64,000 nucleotides of DNA from UBA4742 sp963773335 (GTDB lineage: Bacteria; Actinomycetota; Acidimicrobiia; Acidimicrobiales; Acidimicrobilacustridaceae). A program made the position numbers and the translations under genes. This document shows positions 25,781-35,996 of this stretch, in pieces. The notes under the pieces are model-generated. The model worked only from the letters and a program-made list of their open reading frames with translations. It made no database searches and was not told the origin of the DNA. The DNA is taken from contig CAVZAT010000004.1 in assembly GCA_963773335.1 (NCBI GenBank), forward strand, positions 186,001 through 250,000, written 5' to 3'. Position 1 is the first letter of the stretch; the number at the start of each line of letters is the position of its first letter.

Positions 25781-28592
25781 CTACGCCGTGCAGCGGTCCG
25801 GCGCGGCGGCAAGACGTGCGTCCCAGTAGGCGAGCTCGTCATCGAGCACGGCGGGGATGGTCCTGCGGAGCCGGTCCGGCGCGGTCGGTCCGAAGAGGTG
25901 CAGGAGCACGGCCTCCGGACCCAGCTCCTCACCGGTGGTGACCCTCGTCAGGTGCTCGAGGGCGCGGCACACCTGCCGTCCCAGAACCCGGATCAACTGT
26001 GGCGAACGCATCGAGCAACCGCTGGGCCCGCTCGAGGTCGCCCTCCTCGATCGCCAGCCACGCGAACGGCACCGAGAAGAGCGATTCCTCGTAGATCAGG
26101 CCACCCAGGGGCCGCGAACGGGCGAGCCGGCCAGCCTCGCCGCCCGGTCGCTCGACGGTCGCGTCCGACGAGATGGCCACCGCGATCCGGACCTGCTGGA
26201 GGCCGAAGTCGGTCGGCGAGGAATCTTCACCCGTTCGAACTCGGGGCCGTGCCCGAGCCGTCGGTGTACTCCATCCAGAGCAGGTGGGACAACGCGGAGT
26301 GGTAGCCGCCCGTGCCAGGTGCGACCCACCGCACCGCCGACCGGGCCGCCTCCCTCGCCTCCTCGACGCGTTGCAGCGCCAGCGGCGCGATCGAGCGGGC
26401 GAGGTAGATGAACGCGAGCGAGTAGTCGTGCGCACGGGAGACCTGTGTCCAGGACGCTCGGCACGAGCTCGTCGGTCTCGGCGATGACTGCATCGGGTTC
26501 GAGCGGCGTCAGGGCCAGGAGCCGGTAGGCCTCGAACAGCCGGCGGCTCGGATCGTCGGCCGGCATCGCCGCCAGGGCGTCTGTCGCCGTGGTGATCATC
26601 TCGATCATCTGGAAGGTGAACGTCTGCAGCCACACCTGGGCGGCCCACAGCGCGGTCCGTGCACCGGGGTCCAGCTGGTCCACCGTGGGCCCGGAGCTCC
26701 TGCACCCGTTCGAGCATCCGCTGGTGGGCTCCGGGTTCCTCCGGCGAGGTGGCGGTCACGTACAGGATCGCCGCCGATTCGTAGCGCCCGTCGGCATCGG
26801 CGTGGGCGGCCGCCGCTCGGCGGGTGGCGGCCTCGATCACCGTGCGCTCGTTCCAGTCGCCGTACTCGTCGCTGAACGCCAGGTAGTCGCGGGCGATCTC
26901 GTCATGTGGTGGCACGAGGGCGGCTTCGAGCGCGGAGGTGGGCCGCCTCGAGGTCGCCGAGCTCGTCGAGCAGGGCGGTCCCGAACGCCCGCATCGATTC
27001 GAGCAGCCGGTAGCCCCGCTCGGTCGGACCGCTCACCGACACGTAGACCAACGACTTGAGGATGAACGACTCGAGCAGGTCGGCGGCGGCCAGGGCGTCG
27101 CAGCCGAGCAGCGCCGACACGGTCGACAGCGTCACCGCCCCACCGCAGACGGCGAGTGATCGAAACGCCCGCTGCTCCTCCAACTCGAGCAACTGGTTGC
27201 AGGACCCAGGCGATGGTCGCCTCGAGGCTGCCCTGTCGCCCGTCGCTGCGCCGCGCCCCGCACGAGCAGCCGGAAGCGATCGTCGAGGTTCGCCAGGATC
27301 TGCGTCGGCGTGAGGGTCCGGATACGAGCCGCAGCCAGCTCGATGGCGAGGGGCATGCCATCGAGCCGCCGCGTGGGATCCGGACGACGGTCTCCAGCGC
27401 CACGACGTCGAACTCGAACGCCGGGTCGGCCGCCAACGCTCGCTCGACGAACAGCTGCACCGCCGGCAAGTCGCCCGTCTCGGCACCGAGCGGGGGCAGA
27501 CGCGATGGTGTGCTCTTCGGTCAGCTCGAGCGGAACCCTCGAGGTGGCGAGCACGCGGCGCACGCCAGGAGCAGCGGCGAGCAGCTCCTCGACGAAGTCG
27601 GCGATGGCGTCGAGCACGCGCTCGCAGTTGTCGACCACCACGATCGCCGGCGGAGCGCCCAACGCCGCGATGATGTGCTGTGCAGCTGTGCGGTCGGGCG
27701 GCACCGCACGGGCGAGCCCGTCCACGAAGGCCGGGAGCACCGAGGCCGAGTCGGTGAGCGTCGTGAGGTCGACGAAGTAGGCCCCGCCCGGGAAGTCGGC
27801 GATCGAACGACCCCCGGCCTCGATGGCGACACGGGTCTTCCCGGCACCGCCGGGACCGATCAGGGTCACGAGGCGATGGTTCCGCAGCGCCTCGCGGACG
27901 TCATCGATCACCTCCTCGCGCCCGACCAGCGCTTCCCTGCACGGGCAGCGTCGACCGATGGTCGCCCAACGAGTTCACCGGCGGGTGGCGGTTGTCAAAG
28001 CCGGGGACGGCGACCTGGAACAGCGGCCAACGGCCAGCCAGGTCGCGGAGGCGGTGCTCGCCGAGCGGGTCGGTGGGCACGTCGAGCAAGGCGTTCAGCG
28101 CCGCCGACACGATGACCTGCCCGCCGTGGCCGACCGACATGATCCGGGCGGTCTCGTTCAGCGTCGGCCCGAAGAAGTTGTCGTTGCGCTCGTGGGCCGC
28201 GCCCGTGTGGATGCCGATGCGCACCGTGATGCCGCCGTCGACCCTCCAGGTGCGGTTCGCGATCAGGCGCTGGACCTCGATCGCCGCAGCCACCGCCGCC
28301 GAGGGCGAGGCGAACGCAACGCCGAACGAGTCACCGGCGTTCGCGAACACCACGCCGTCGTGCGTCGAGAACACGGAGCGCATGAAGTCGTCGTGCGCCA
28401 CGAGGTCGGCCTGCATGCTGACGGGTTCCTCGGCCACAACCTCGTCGATCCGACGATGTCGGAGAAGAGGAACACCCGGCGCACCAGGCAACGGTAGTTC
28501 GAACCGCTGTCGCGGCCCTTCTCCCCCCCGTCCCCGTCACGCCGCCGATCTCCCGAGCGGCGTGACGGACTCAGCGCAATAGCGGCGACCAT
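25781..28592 (-). CDS. Adenylate cyclase-NB-ATPase-TPR regulator (multiply frameshifted)
   Basis: About 935 residues. N-terminal class III nucleotide cyclase domain (VRRVFLFSDIVGSTRLW; DGVVFANAGDSFGVAF; TVRIGIHTGAAHERNDNFFG; LNETARIMSVGHGGQVIVS). Next is an AfsR/LuxR-type NB-ATPase with P-loop TLIGPGGAGKTRVAIEAG and Walker B IVVVDNCERVLDAIADFV, plus RVLATSRVPLELTEEH and MPLAIELAAARIRTL. A helical C-terminal half follows with TPR-like pieces (LAVCGGAVTLSTVSALL, YHSALSHLLWMEYTDG, FAWLAIEEGDLERAQRLLDA), ending at 25781. At least five indels interrupt it. The start is uncertain (ATG 28592 or nearer the cyclase). These proteins are usually signal-responsive regulators; no C-terminal LuxR DNA-binding helix is visible. 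Confidence 0.75.
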
Positions 28593-28715
28593 GCGGATGC
28601 CGTCGGCCCGGCCAGGTGTGGCCCACACGATCGGTCTCTCATCTGACGAGCCCCGTTGTCGTCGACGATGTCCCCTCGGGCCAAGCGACTGGCCGAAGGC
28701 GAGCGGCAGCCGATG

Positions 28716-29290
28716 TCAGCCGGTCGTGATGGCCCGCCAGCATGCCTCCGCGATCGTGCGGGCGGCGGTCTCGTTGATGCCGTCGCCTGTTGCGGCGCGG
28801 CGGACGGCGGGCAGGAACCCGAGGTCGTACAGGCTGTCGTGATCGACGGGGGTGAGCACTCCGGCAGCTTCGAGCGCGGTCGGTTCTCGGCCATCATCGG
28901 GTCGTCCGGCACGGCCATTCCCATCTCGTGCGTGGGGCGCCTGCCGATAACGGCGAGCTGTCGATCTGCAACATGAACTGGGCTCGTTCGGGCTCCTGGG
29001 CGAGGAAGTGATAGACGCCGAGCCAGACCTGGATGAAGCGATCATGGGGCGTGGCCGTCCGATCGATGTCGGCGCAGGCTGCTGTCCCCAACTCCCGCTT
29101 GAGCTCGAGGTAGGCGGCTACCAGCAATTGCTCCTTCGATTGGTAGTGCGAGTACGCGGTGCCTTGCGCGACCCCGGCTTCCTTCGCGATCGTGTTGATC
29201 GATGTGCCGTGCAGCCCGTGTCGGGCCAACGAGTGTGCGCATCGCCTGTCGCACCTCGGTGGCGCGGTCGATCGTCGGGTTCGGGGTCAC
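28716..29290 (-). CDS. TetR-family transcriptional regulator (frameshifted)
   Basis: From GTG 29290, overlapping the SDR stop (GTGA). The N-terminal helix-turn-helix is ARHGLHGTSINTIAKEAGVA followed by QGTAYSHYQSKEQLLVAAY, the standard TetR recognition region. The ligand domain follows with RFIQVWLGVYHFLAQEPERA and, after a shift near 28960, DGREPTALEAAGVLTPVDHD and ARTIAEACWRAITTG. About 190 residues. Coupling to the upstream SDR suggests it controls that operon. Confidence 0.85.
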
Positions 29291-30258
29291 GGGAGGATCG
29301 TCCCCCAGGCGTCGGCTGTCGACATGTTCATCGCGAGGCCTGTCTCTGGGGTCGGACACCGTCCACAGGGTCTCGATCGCCTTCGTCAGACCGAAGCGGC
29401 GCAGGATCGGACGACGCACGGGTGCGCCGGAGTTGACGAAGCGGGGGGCGAAGAACTCCCCGCCCTTCGCGTTCGGATCGGTGGCGGCCCGAATCTGTGG
29501 CATGGCGCCCTTCTCGGCGGTCATGCCGGTCCTGGTCGACAGGAAGTGAGCCGCGGTCGCGGTCCAGCCGGCACCGCCTTCGGCGACGGTGTGGGACTGC
29601 AGGTCGGTGTTCGACAGGCCCGGGTGTGCGAGCAGGCTTGCTGCGGACAGCTGACGTGCAAACGTGAAATCGCGGTCCTGGAGGCCGATGGCGAAGTGGT
29701 AGTTGGCGAGCTTCGATTGGCCGTACGCGCGCCATGGGCGATAGCGCCCGTGCAGGTTGGGGTTGTTGGGGTCCACGGCCCGACCCATGTGGTGGGCCGT
29801 ACTGGTTACCGAGACGATGCGTGGAGCATCGGCCCGCAACAGGGCGGGCATCAGCTGCGCCGTCAAGGCCCAGTGCCCCAGGTGGTTGACGCCGAACTGC
29901 ATCTCGAACCCATCGGCGGTCGTCCGTTCCGGCATCGCCATCAAGCCCGCGTTGTTGACCAGGATGTCGATGCGATCGTGTGCCGACTCGGATCTCCCTG
30001 GCTGCGATGGCCACGGAGTCCAGCGAGCCGAGGTCCAGCTCGACGATCTCGAGCGAAGCGTCCGGACTGCGCCGTCACGATCTTCGCCCTCGCAGCTGTT
30101 GCTTTGGCCTGATCGTGTGCAGCCATCACGACATGGGCGCCCGCACCTGCCAGGGCGCGAGCTGGCACCATGGACAACAGACCGAGCCCACCGTTGGCCC
30201 CGGTGACGACGGCGACACGACCGTGGAGAGCAGGGATGTTGTCGAGCGCGAAGGACAT
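29287..30258 (-). CDS. SDR oxidoreductase, retinol-dehydrogenase-like (frameshifted)
   Basis: From ATG 30258: MSFALDNIPALHGRVAVVTG then ANGGLGL (TGxxxGxG cofactor motif). A frame change near 30000 leads to RIDILVNNAGLMAMPERTTA, FGVNHLGHWALTAQLMPALL, IVSVTSTAHHMGRAV and WRAYGQSKLANYHFAIGLQ (YxxxK). It ends through RRFGLTKAIETLWTVS and, after another shift, STADAWGTILP. The NAG-LMA and long insertion before YGQSK match the retinol dehydrogenase/protochlorophyllide-reductase-like SDR group of about 310 residues. Coupled to tetR. Confidence 0.82.
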
Positions 30259-30315
30259 GGGAAGCCGCCTGTCGAGGCCGCAACGAATCGCCGTTCGCCA
30301 TGGAACGATCATTCA

Positions 30316-30700
30316 CTATGACGCCTGAAGGTCCTGTTTGACAAGACGCAGCGGGGCTTCGATCTCGCCGGTGACCAGGTACAGGTCGAGGTTGTCGTCG
30401 TCGGCGGGATCGAACGGGTGGAACCCGAGTCGTTCCCGCACCATGATTGCAGCCGATTCATCGAGCGCGAAGACGGCGATCGCACGCACAGGCCGCCCGA
30501 TCCTTGAGGGTCGACGGCGGTGCCGAGGATGTGGGCGAGGCGCGCGGGTCCCGACGCCGAGTCCAGCGTGGAACCGATCCAGGGCGAGTCCGCCGATCAG
30601 CTCGGAAACGCCTGCCGGGGATGGCCTTGTGGACGCCTGTGCTCCGAAGCAGGAGGCGGCGACCAAGGTCACCTTCGCGCCGGTGACCTGGCACGACCTG
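30316..30700 (-). CDS. GNAT acetyltransferase, TacT-like, frameshifted and N-terminally unclear
   Basis: The C-terminal half is clear: SELIGGLALDRFHAGLGVGT (acetyl-CoA-binding beta4 and R/Q-x-x-G-x-G-like loop), then in another frame AVDLKDRAAC, AIAVFALDESAAIMVRERLG, FHPFDPADDDNLDLYLVTGE and a tail ending KQDLQAS. The order fits small GNAT toxins/acetyltransferases paired with DUF1778 antitoxins, but no antitoxin gene is present. N-terminal residues near VHKAIPG are in yet another frame. A perfect hairpin lies just upstream. May be inactive. Confidence 0.6.
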
Positions 30701-30722
30701 GCTGCGGCCAGGTCGTGCCAGG
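30687..30722. terminator. Perfect 16-bp stem hairpin
   Basis: CCTGGCACGACCTGGC (30687-30702), loop TGCG, then GCCAGGTCGTGCCAGG (30707-30722): every base pairs. On the plus strand TTT follows. It lies between the stress-protein gene and the GNAT gene, both minus strand. The free energy should be high enough for transcription termination in either direction, but the U-run is short and there is no plus-strand gene just upstream. Confidence 0.55.
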
Positions 30723-30879
30723 TTTCGCCAGTTGGCAGGTTCGATCAATCCGATCGCGTACGGCCACGGTGACGCCACCGAGGCGGCGGCGGGCAGTTTG
30801 CCGACCGTGCGGTGAACCGCGTCCCGTTCTCCTCTGATGCCCGGACCGGAATTCGGCAGAGAGACCGATGCTCGGCGCG

Positions 30880-31401
30880 ACCCCGGTCCAGCCGGGGGCG
30901 ACGCGGCGCGACCCACGACGAGCGTCAGCCCACCTCTGGCGGCAGCGGCCTGCACGGCGGCCTCGTCCTCCACGTCGTGGCTGGCGGTCGTCCCGCCCAA
31001 CTGGGTGAGCTGGCTCTGGATGGCGGGCGCGCCTCTTCGATCCGAGCGAGCACGCCGACCGCGGGCTTCGCCGGATCCCGAGGTCGGCGGCGATGTGAGC
31101 CTTGTCGTCGTCGTCGAGCTTCAGGCCCTTGTGGTGGAGCCCACCGGCGGCCGTGCCGCCGAGGACACCGACGCCGAGCAGGGCCGGGCCGAGGCGCGAC
31201 CCAGACAGGCGCCGTCGCCGGCGCCCGCACCCCAGCTGCGGGCGCCGACCTTGTCGACCTTGACGTTGCCGGCGGCGTCGAGGAACTCAGGATCCCCATC
31301 GAGTCGCCGGAGGAACCGCCCGAGTCCTTCAACGTCTGGGCCGCGGCGTCGGCGGCCGGCTCGTCGGCGAAGAACGAGAGCACGAGTCGCCTTCCTGCCA
31401 T
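30880..31401 (-). CDS. DUF1269-like stress protein (frameshifted)
   Basis: From ATG 31401: MAGRRLVLSFFADEPAADAA with QTLKDSG, then GDSMGIL. In other frames follow LDAAGNVKVDKVGARSWGAG, GLKLDDDDKAHIAADLG, AVGVLARIEEA and QLGGTTASHDVEDEAAVQAA. The pattern of a short alpha/beta start, a V.K......GAG glycine-rich hydrophobic centre and a SHDV.DE tail resembles DUF1269-type proteins. Probably about 170 residues; three indels, and no clear stop can be assigned at 3'. Confidence 0.55.
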
Positions 31402-31602
31402 GGTGAGTCTCCTTGGCGACTGGGCGCTGCGCGTCGGTGCGCGGCCACCGTCACCCATTACCTCGTCCTGGAAGCCGCGGGGATCTAACCCGAGATCGAC
31501 GCGCCCGGCGGTGAAGGGGCGCCGCGTACCCTCGTGGCCGCTCTCTACGCCGAGCACATCACCCTCGTCGTCGCTCGCCTCAAGGGTCACCTGAGCACTC
31601 AG

Positions 31603-33223
31603 CCCTCGATCCACCGATCGACTTCGGGTCGGGTCCCCTCACGGGTGGACGGTTCGATGTAGGGGTGTGCGAGGGCGTGGTCGGCCGGGGCCGGTGTGTG
31701 TGGTGTCGAGGTCGCGGTCGGGTTCGGGGGGCTGTCAGCGCTTGGTGTCGTGTGCGGCGGCGCCGGTCCGCGTGCCGGGGGTTCAGGTGAGTAGCGGTAG
31801 GGCGCGGAGTGGGTCGAGGGCGCGGCTGAAGGTGGCCCAGGGCCAGTTGGTCGGCAGTCGCAGGGTGGGTCGGCCGGCGCGGTTGACGAGCCGGCCGGGG
31901 ATCGCGAGGAGCCGGGTGCGGATGGTGCGGGCGACGACGAGTTGATCGTCGACGCGGATGCCGCCGAGGATGGCGGTCCAGCGGATCAGGTTGTGAGCGA
32001 GCACGGCGCATTGCAGCCACGCGGAGTTGGCGTGGAAGTTGCCGGACGGGACGTGCTCGAGGCCGGCGCCTTCTTTCAGGTCGCGGATGGCGAGTTCGAC
32101 GACGGCGTGTCGGCGATGGAACAGGTCGACTTCGACGGCGGTGCCGTCGAGGTCGGTGAGGAATGCGTGGTGTCGCCAGTCGGGCCACAGTCAGCTGGGT
32201 GGTGTCGGTCAGCCGGGTGCGTCGGACGACAAGGCGGGTGACGTTGTTTGCCGTTGCCGGTCGTGTAGGCGCACTCGGCGACTTGGCCGCCGTCGGGCGT
32301 GTAGTCGATCTCGACCCATGTCTGCTCATCGATGCTGGCGATCGCTGCGGTGATGCTTTGGTGTTGGTTCTGACGGCCATCGTGTAGCGCACGTCCAGTC
32401 GGTTCAACGTGGCGATCGTGTCGTTGGACCAGAACCCCGAATCCAATCTGACACGTCAGCTGGCCGGCGGCGCCGGCACGGCGCACTCGGGCGACGAGTT
32501 CGTCGATGAACCGGCTGGCGCCGCGCTGGGTGTTCGCTGAGCCTTTGCGCATCCGGGCCTGCAAGACCTCACCGGTGTCGGCACGTGTCGCGAGCAGCGG
32601 GTGGTAGCCGAGGACTTTGGTGTAGCCGAACGCGGCGCCGTGTTTGCGTGGCCTTCGACCTCACAGATCGTCGAGTCGATGTCGATCACCAACGGCTTCG
32701 CACCGGGCCCGGCGCCGAGAGCCCATGCGCGTTCGGATCGTTTCGCCGGTGACGGCTTCGAGCTGGCGGACGTGACCGAACGTGAACGAACGCAGGAACG
32801 TCCCCAGCGTCGAGGGCGCCATCACCCGATGCCCGAGCACGCCAGCAGTCGACCCGGCACGCAACACGTCGGCGTGATCGATGTGTGATCCGCCGGCGAT
32901 CATCGTGTGCACCAACGTCAACACCTTGCGGCCGGGACGGGAGCCGCCCACCCTGCCGACCAGGCGCACCGTGGCATCGATCAACGACTCCAAACCCAAC
33001 CGCGCAGTCACCGTCGCGACGAGCAACAGCCCCGCGTTCGCCACCAAGTTCGGATCATCGAAGGTGGCGTCGATGCGATCGAGCGCGTGCGATACTCGCG
33101 TCACTGAAAGTGTCTCCTGGCTGGATGAACAATGCGGCGTCAGATACCGTCATCGTCCCAGCCCAGGAGACCTTTCACGCGGATACGCGATCACATCACC
33201 CGTAGCCCATCGGTGGATCGAGG
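31603..33223 (-). mobile_element. IS1380-family insertion sequence, copy 1
   Basis: About 1.62 kb. The left end (CCCTCGATCCACCGATCG) and right end (ATCGGTGGATCGAGG on the plus strand) are inverted repeats sharing CCTCGATCCACCGAT, with partial matching to about 27 bp. Flanks CTCAG/CTTAG are a probable 5-bp target duplication with one difference. The transposase occupies most of the length on the minus strand. Confidence 0.85.
31783..33104 (-). CDS. IS1380 transposase (frameshifted)
   Basis: About 440 residues in several frames from GTG 33104: ALDRIDATFDDPNLVANAGL, VGRVGGSRPGRKVLTLVHTM, APSTLGTFLRSFTFGHVRQL and VIDIDSTICEVEGHA (first catalytic Asp region). Then come HARMRKGSANTQRGASRFIDEL-type residues, VEIDYTPDGGQVAECAYTTG, RLVVRRTRLTDTTQ, the AIRDLKEGAG region, and a final intact part QCAVLAHNLIRWTAILGG...LPTNWPWATFSRALDPL. 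Order and length match IS1380 DDE transposases. At least four indels. Confidence 0.85.
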
Positions 33224-33397
33224 CTTAGTTCGACACGATGGAACTGACCGCGGCCATCGGTACCGAGAACTTCTTCCCGACCACCCGCGCCGCGGTGTCG
33301 ACCTGCACGGACCGACTGGCCGGCGGCGTCGCCGACGGCTGACCCTCTGGCCGGTTGCTCGGAGCACCCCCGCCGCCGAGGGGATGCCCGCTTCGAC

Positions 33398-34281
33398 TCA
33401 CAGGTCCTTGCAGTACCACCGCGTCGTCGTACCAGCCGGGCAGTCTTGGATGGACCCGACGGTCCGGTAGCCGAGGCGGTCGTAGAAGTCGGCGGTCAAC
33501 GCCTCATAGGTCAGTCCCATGACCAGCCGACAACCCTGACGACGGGCCTCCGCCTGAGCCTCGGCCATGAGCGCTCGCGCCAGTCCACGTCCGCGCCGCG
33601 AGTCGTCGACCCACAACGCATGCACCTGGCAGCATCCACCCCAGACACTGCCGGAGGCGCCCGCCACGACCTGCTGATCGTCGTCACGGATGAAGATCCC
33701 GAACTCCCGCTCCTCGCCGACATCGACAGCCTTGACCGCGGCCTTGGCCAGCCGCTCTTCGAGCAGTGCCAGATCGCGAGGATCGGGGTCGCGGTCGACG
33801 ACGAGGGAGTAGGAGCCGTCCACCGGAGCGGAGGAGTCGCTCGAAGCGGCCGAGCCCGCGAGCATCTGCTCGAGAAGCGTCGCTGTCGGTCGAAGTAGGC
33901 GCGAACCGCCGCGATCTTGTCGCCGACGAAGTCGGCGACGGCAACGGCGCCCAGGAGCAGTACCTGGCCGTTGGGCTCGATGACCACCTCTTCGTCGAGC
34001 ACGAAGGGCCCGGAGAACGTCGCCGCGACTCTGAACTCGACCAGTCCCTTGTTCTTGAAGGTGTCGAGGGAATCGAATTGGATGTCGACGTCGGAGAACG
34101 CCATCTCCCGGAACGCCAAGTTCTCGGCGAGGTCGGCGAGGCCGCCGACCAGCAAGTTCGGCGACCACACGCTGACGTCGTCGGTGAACAGCGATCCGAG
34201 CTCGGCGATGGCCGCGTCGTCGGGCCGAATGCAGATCTCGATGGCACGCCGCAGGGTGGCGGCGCGGGTGTTGTCAGCCAT
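33398..34281 (-). CDS. NTF2-like (SnoaL/DUF4440)-GNAT fusion protein (one frameshift)
   Basis: From ATG 34281. Residues 1-125 are an NTF2-like cone fold: AATLRRAIEICIRPDDAAIA, LFTDDVSVWSPNLLVGGLAD, DVDIQFDSLDTFKNKGLVEF and LLGAVAVADFVGDKIAAVRA. After a shift near 33895 a GNAT acetyltransferase domain follows with RDPDPRDLALLEERLAKAAV, GSVWGGCCQVHALWVDDSRR, GRGLARALMAEAQAEARRQG (acetyl-CoA loop RRGRGLA), LVMGLTYEALTADFYDRLGY. About 294 residues. Because the join lies near the frameshift, two separate genes are possible, but no stop or start sits between them in the repaired reading. Confidence 0.75.
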
Positions 34282-34310
34282 TGGTCTCTCCTGTGCTCGG
34301 ATCAGTGGCG

Positions 34311-34583
34311 CTAGATGCCGAGGATCTTCTTCTTGGCGGCGCTGAACTCCTCGTCGGACAGCGCTCCCGAGTCGTGCAGCGACGCCAGGTTCTGGATCTC
34401 GGCGGTCGGGTCCTCGACACTGGGAGCGGGAGGCGGCGGGGCCGGCGGAACTGGCGGTGCTTCGGCATAGACCGGCTGGCTCTCGACCGCCTCCTCCTCA
34501 CTGGCGTGCCTGCCTCGCTCGTAGGCCATTCCACCGGCCACCATCATCGTCCGACGGCGGGTTCTCCGACGCACCATGCCCAT
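34311..34583 (-). CDS. SHOCT-domain small membrane-type protein
   Basis: 90 residues from ATG 34583 with GGAGACAGCC upstream. Basic N terminus (MGMVRRRTRRRTMMVAGGMA), a Glu/Pro-rich linker (VPPAPPPPAPSVEDP), and a C-terminal SHOCT helix-turn-helix: EIQNLASLHDSGALSDEEFS then KKKILGI. SHOCT modules are short oligomerisation or tethering segments at protein ends. It sits 27 bp before the NTF2-GNAT gene in the same direction, so they are likely co-transcribed. Confidence 0.85.
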   Translation of the reverse strand: MGMVRRRTRRRTMMVAGGMAYERGRHASEEEAVESQPVYAEAPPVPPAPPPPAPSVEDPTAEIQNLASLHDSGALSDEEFSAAKKKILGI

Positions 34584-34765
34584 GGCTGTCTCCTGTCTCA
34601 CGGGTGACCTGCACGATCAGCACCACGGCCCGAAGCGGTCGTGGCAAAGACCGTCGCTGGACAGTAATGCCGGGTCCGGAGGCAGGGCATCGTACAGATC
34701 GGGTGATGCATGCCTCCGACTCAGAAGCGCACCTCGCTGCTCGGCATCGTGTCGGATGGGAGTGC

Positions 34766-35943
34766 TCAGCGGTCGCCGCGGCCGACGACCTCGCAGGTGA
34801 GTCCGTCTGCGGATCCCGGGATTCGGCGGTGGTAGTGCACCCGCAGCACCGATGCGGGCCCCACCTCGACGGCGTCGGGGAGCACCCAGACCGATGTGGC
34901 CCAGCTCGACGCCGGCCACCTCCAAGGGTCGAGGGTGTGCACGATGGCCCCGTGGAGGCCGGCCCGGAACGTGATGGCGATCGGCGTTGGTTCGACGCCG
35001 GCCGGTTCGACCACCAGATCGGCGGTGGCGCGTCAACGGAGGGTTCGGTCGAACGTCATGAGGTCGAGGGAGGCGAGTACGACGGGATGTCCCGCCTGCG
35101 GCCAGGTGGCAACGATCTCCCCCTCCGTGACCGTGTGCCCACCTCCGGCTGCATGTTCTGCGTCCAGGAGCGGCTGGAAGTCGATGTCGTAGATTAATCC
35201 CGCCAGCGCCCGACTTCGGGGCGGGACCAATGGCCCGCTGCCTGACCTCGGCCTCCGGCAGCGTGATCGGGGCGGACGTAGCAGGGTCAGCGTGTTGGGG
35301 ACCAGGAGGGCCACCCGGCTTGAGCAGACGGCGGCGGGCATCGAGCTCGTCGTCCCAGGATCTCCTCCTCGAACGGTTCGTTCCCGATGACCTCGGCGAC
35401 CAGGAGGTCGGCTCGCTCCGGCAACTCGACCTGCCTCGACCACCCGGGGAGCAACGTGACCCGGTCCGCCACCCCGTTGAGCTCCGAACACCCGCTCGGC
35501 GACCCCCGCGATGTCGCTGGCCTCGATCGCGTAGACGTGGCGGGCGCCCGCACGGGCAGCCGCCACGGCAAGGACCCCACTTCCGGTGCCGATGTCGAGC
35601 ACGACGTCGCCCGGCCGTACCGCCGCAGCGAACGCCGCAAGGTAGTCACCGGTCCTCCGGTCGTCGTGGAGCATGCGCGGGTGCTCCACGGGGTCGGCCC
35701 AGCCGCTGGTCTGGGTCCGGCCCAGCTGCGGCGCCGCGAGCGCGCCCTCCTCGATGAGCATGTTGATGACGCCCATCGCCGGTGCGAAGTCGGTCGAACC
35801 ACAGTGTCGAGCCTCGAGCCGCGGACGGCGTCGCCCAGCCTCAGCGGCCGCGAGAACAGCGCCAGGACCACAAAACCTTTCGGTCCGATGTCGATGATCG
35901 TCCCAACCGTCGTATCGACCAGGACGTGGCCCGCGGAATCCAT
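34766..35943 (-). CDS. PRMT-like class I SAM methyltransferase (frameshifted)
   Basis: About 390 residues from ATG 35943. N-terminal MDSAGHVLVDTTVGTIIDIG and GPKGFVVLALFSRPLRLGDA; then SGWADPVEHPRMLHDDRRTG, VVLDIGTGSGVLAVAAARAG (SAM motif I) and ARHVYAIEASDIA (motif II acidic residue). In a second frame, ELNGVADRVTLLPGWSRQVE followed by LPERADLLVAEVIGNEPFEE, the double-E-like stretch of arginine methyltransferases (SExxGxxxxxE). The C-terminal beta-barrel-like part has LYDIDFQPLLDA, ITFRAGLHGAIVHTLDPWRW and SWATSVWVLPDAVEVGPASV. Three indels. Target protein unknown. Confidence 0.72.
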
Positions 35944-35996
35944 CGTGTACGGATGCCGGGCGCGAGCTGCAGGACCGATCAGGGGACAGATCGGTC

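Larger units (their letters stand above)
31534..33342 (+). pseudogene. 60-residue ORF split by IS1380 insertion
   Basis: The left piece (31534-31602) reads VAALYAEHITLVVARLKGHL plus STQ. The right piece (33229-33342) reads FDTMELTAAIGTENFFPTTR and onward to LAGGVADG stop. Removing the IS plus one target copy (CTCAG 31598-31602 versus CTTAG 33224-33228) joins the two in the same frame. The product is unknown; the GTG start is a guess because the true 5' end is unclear. Confidence 0.4.
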
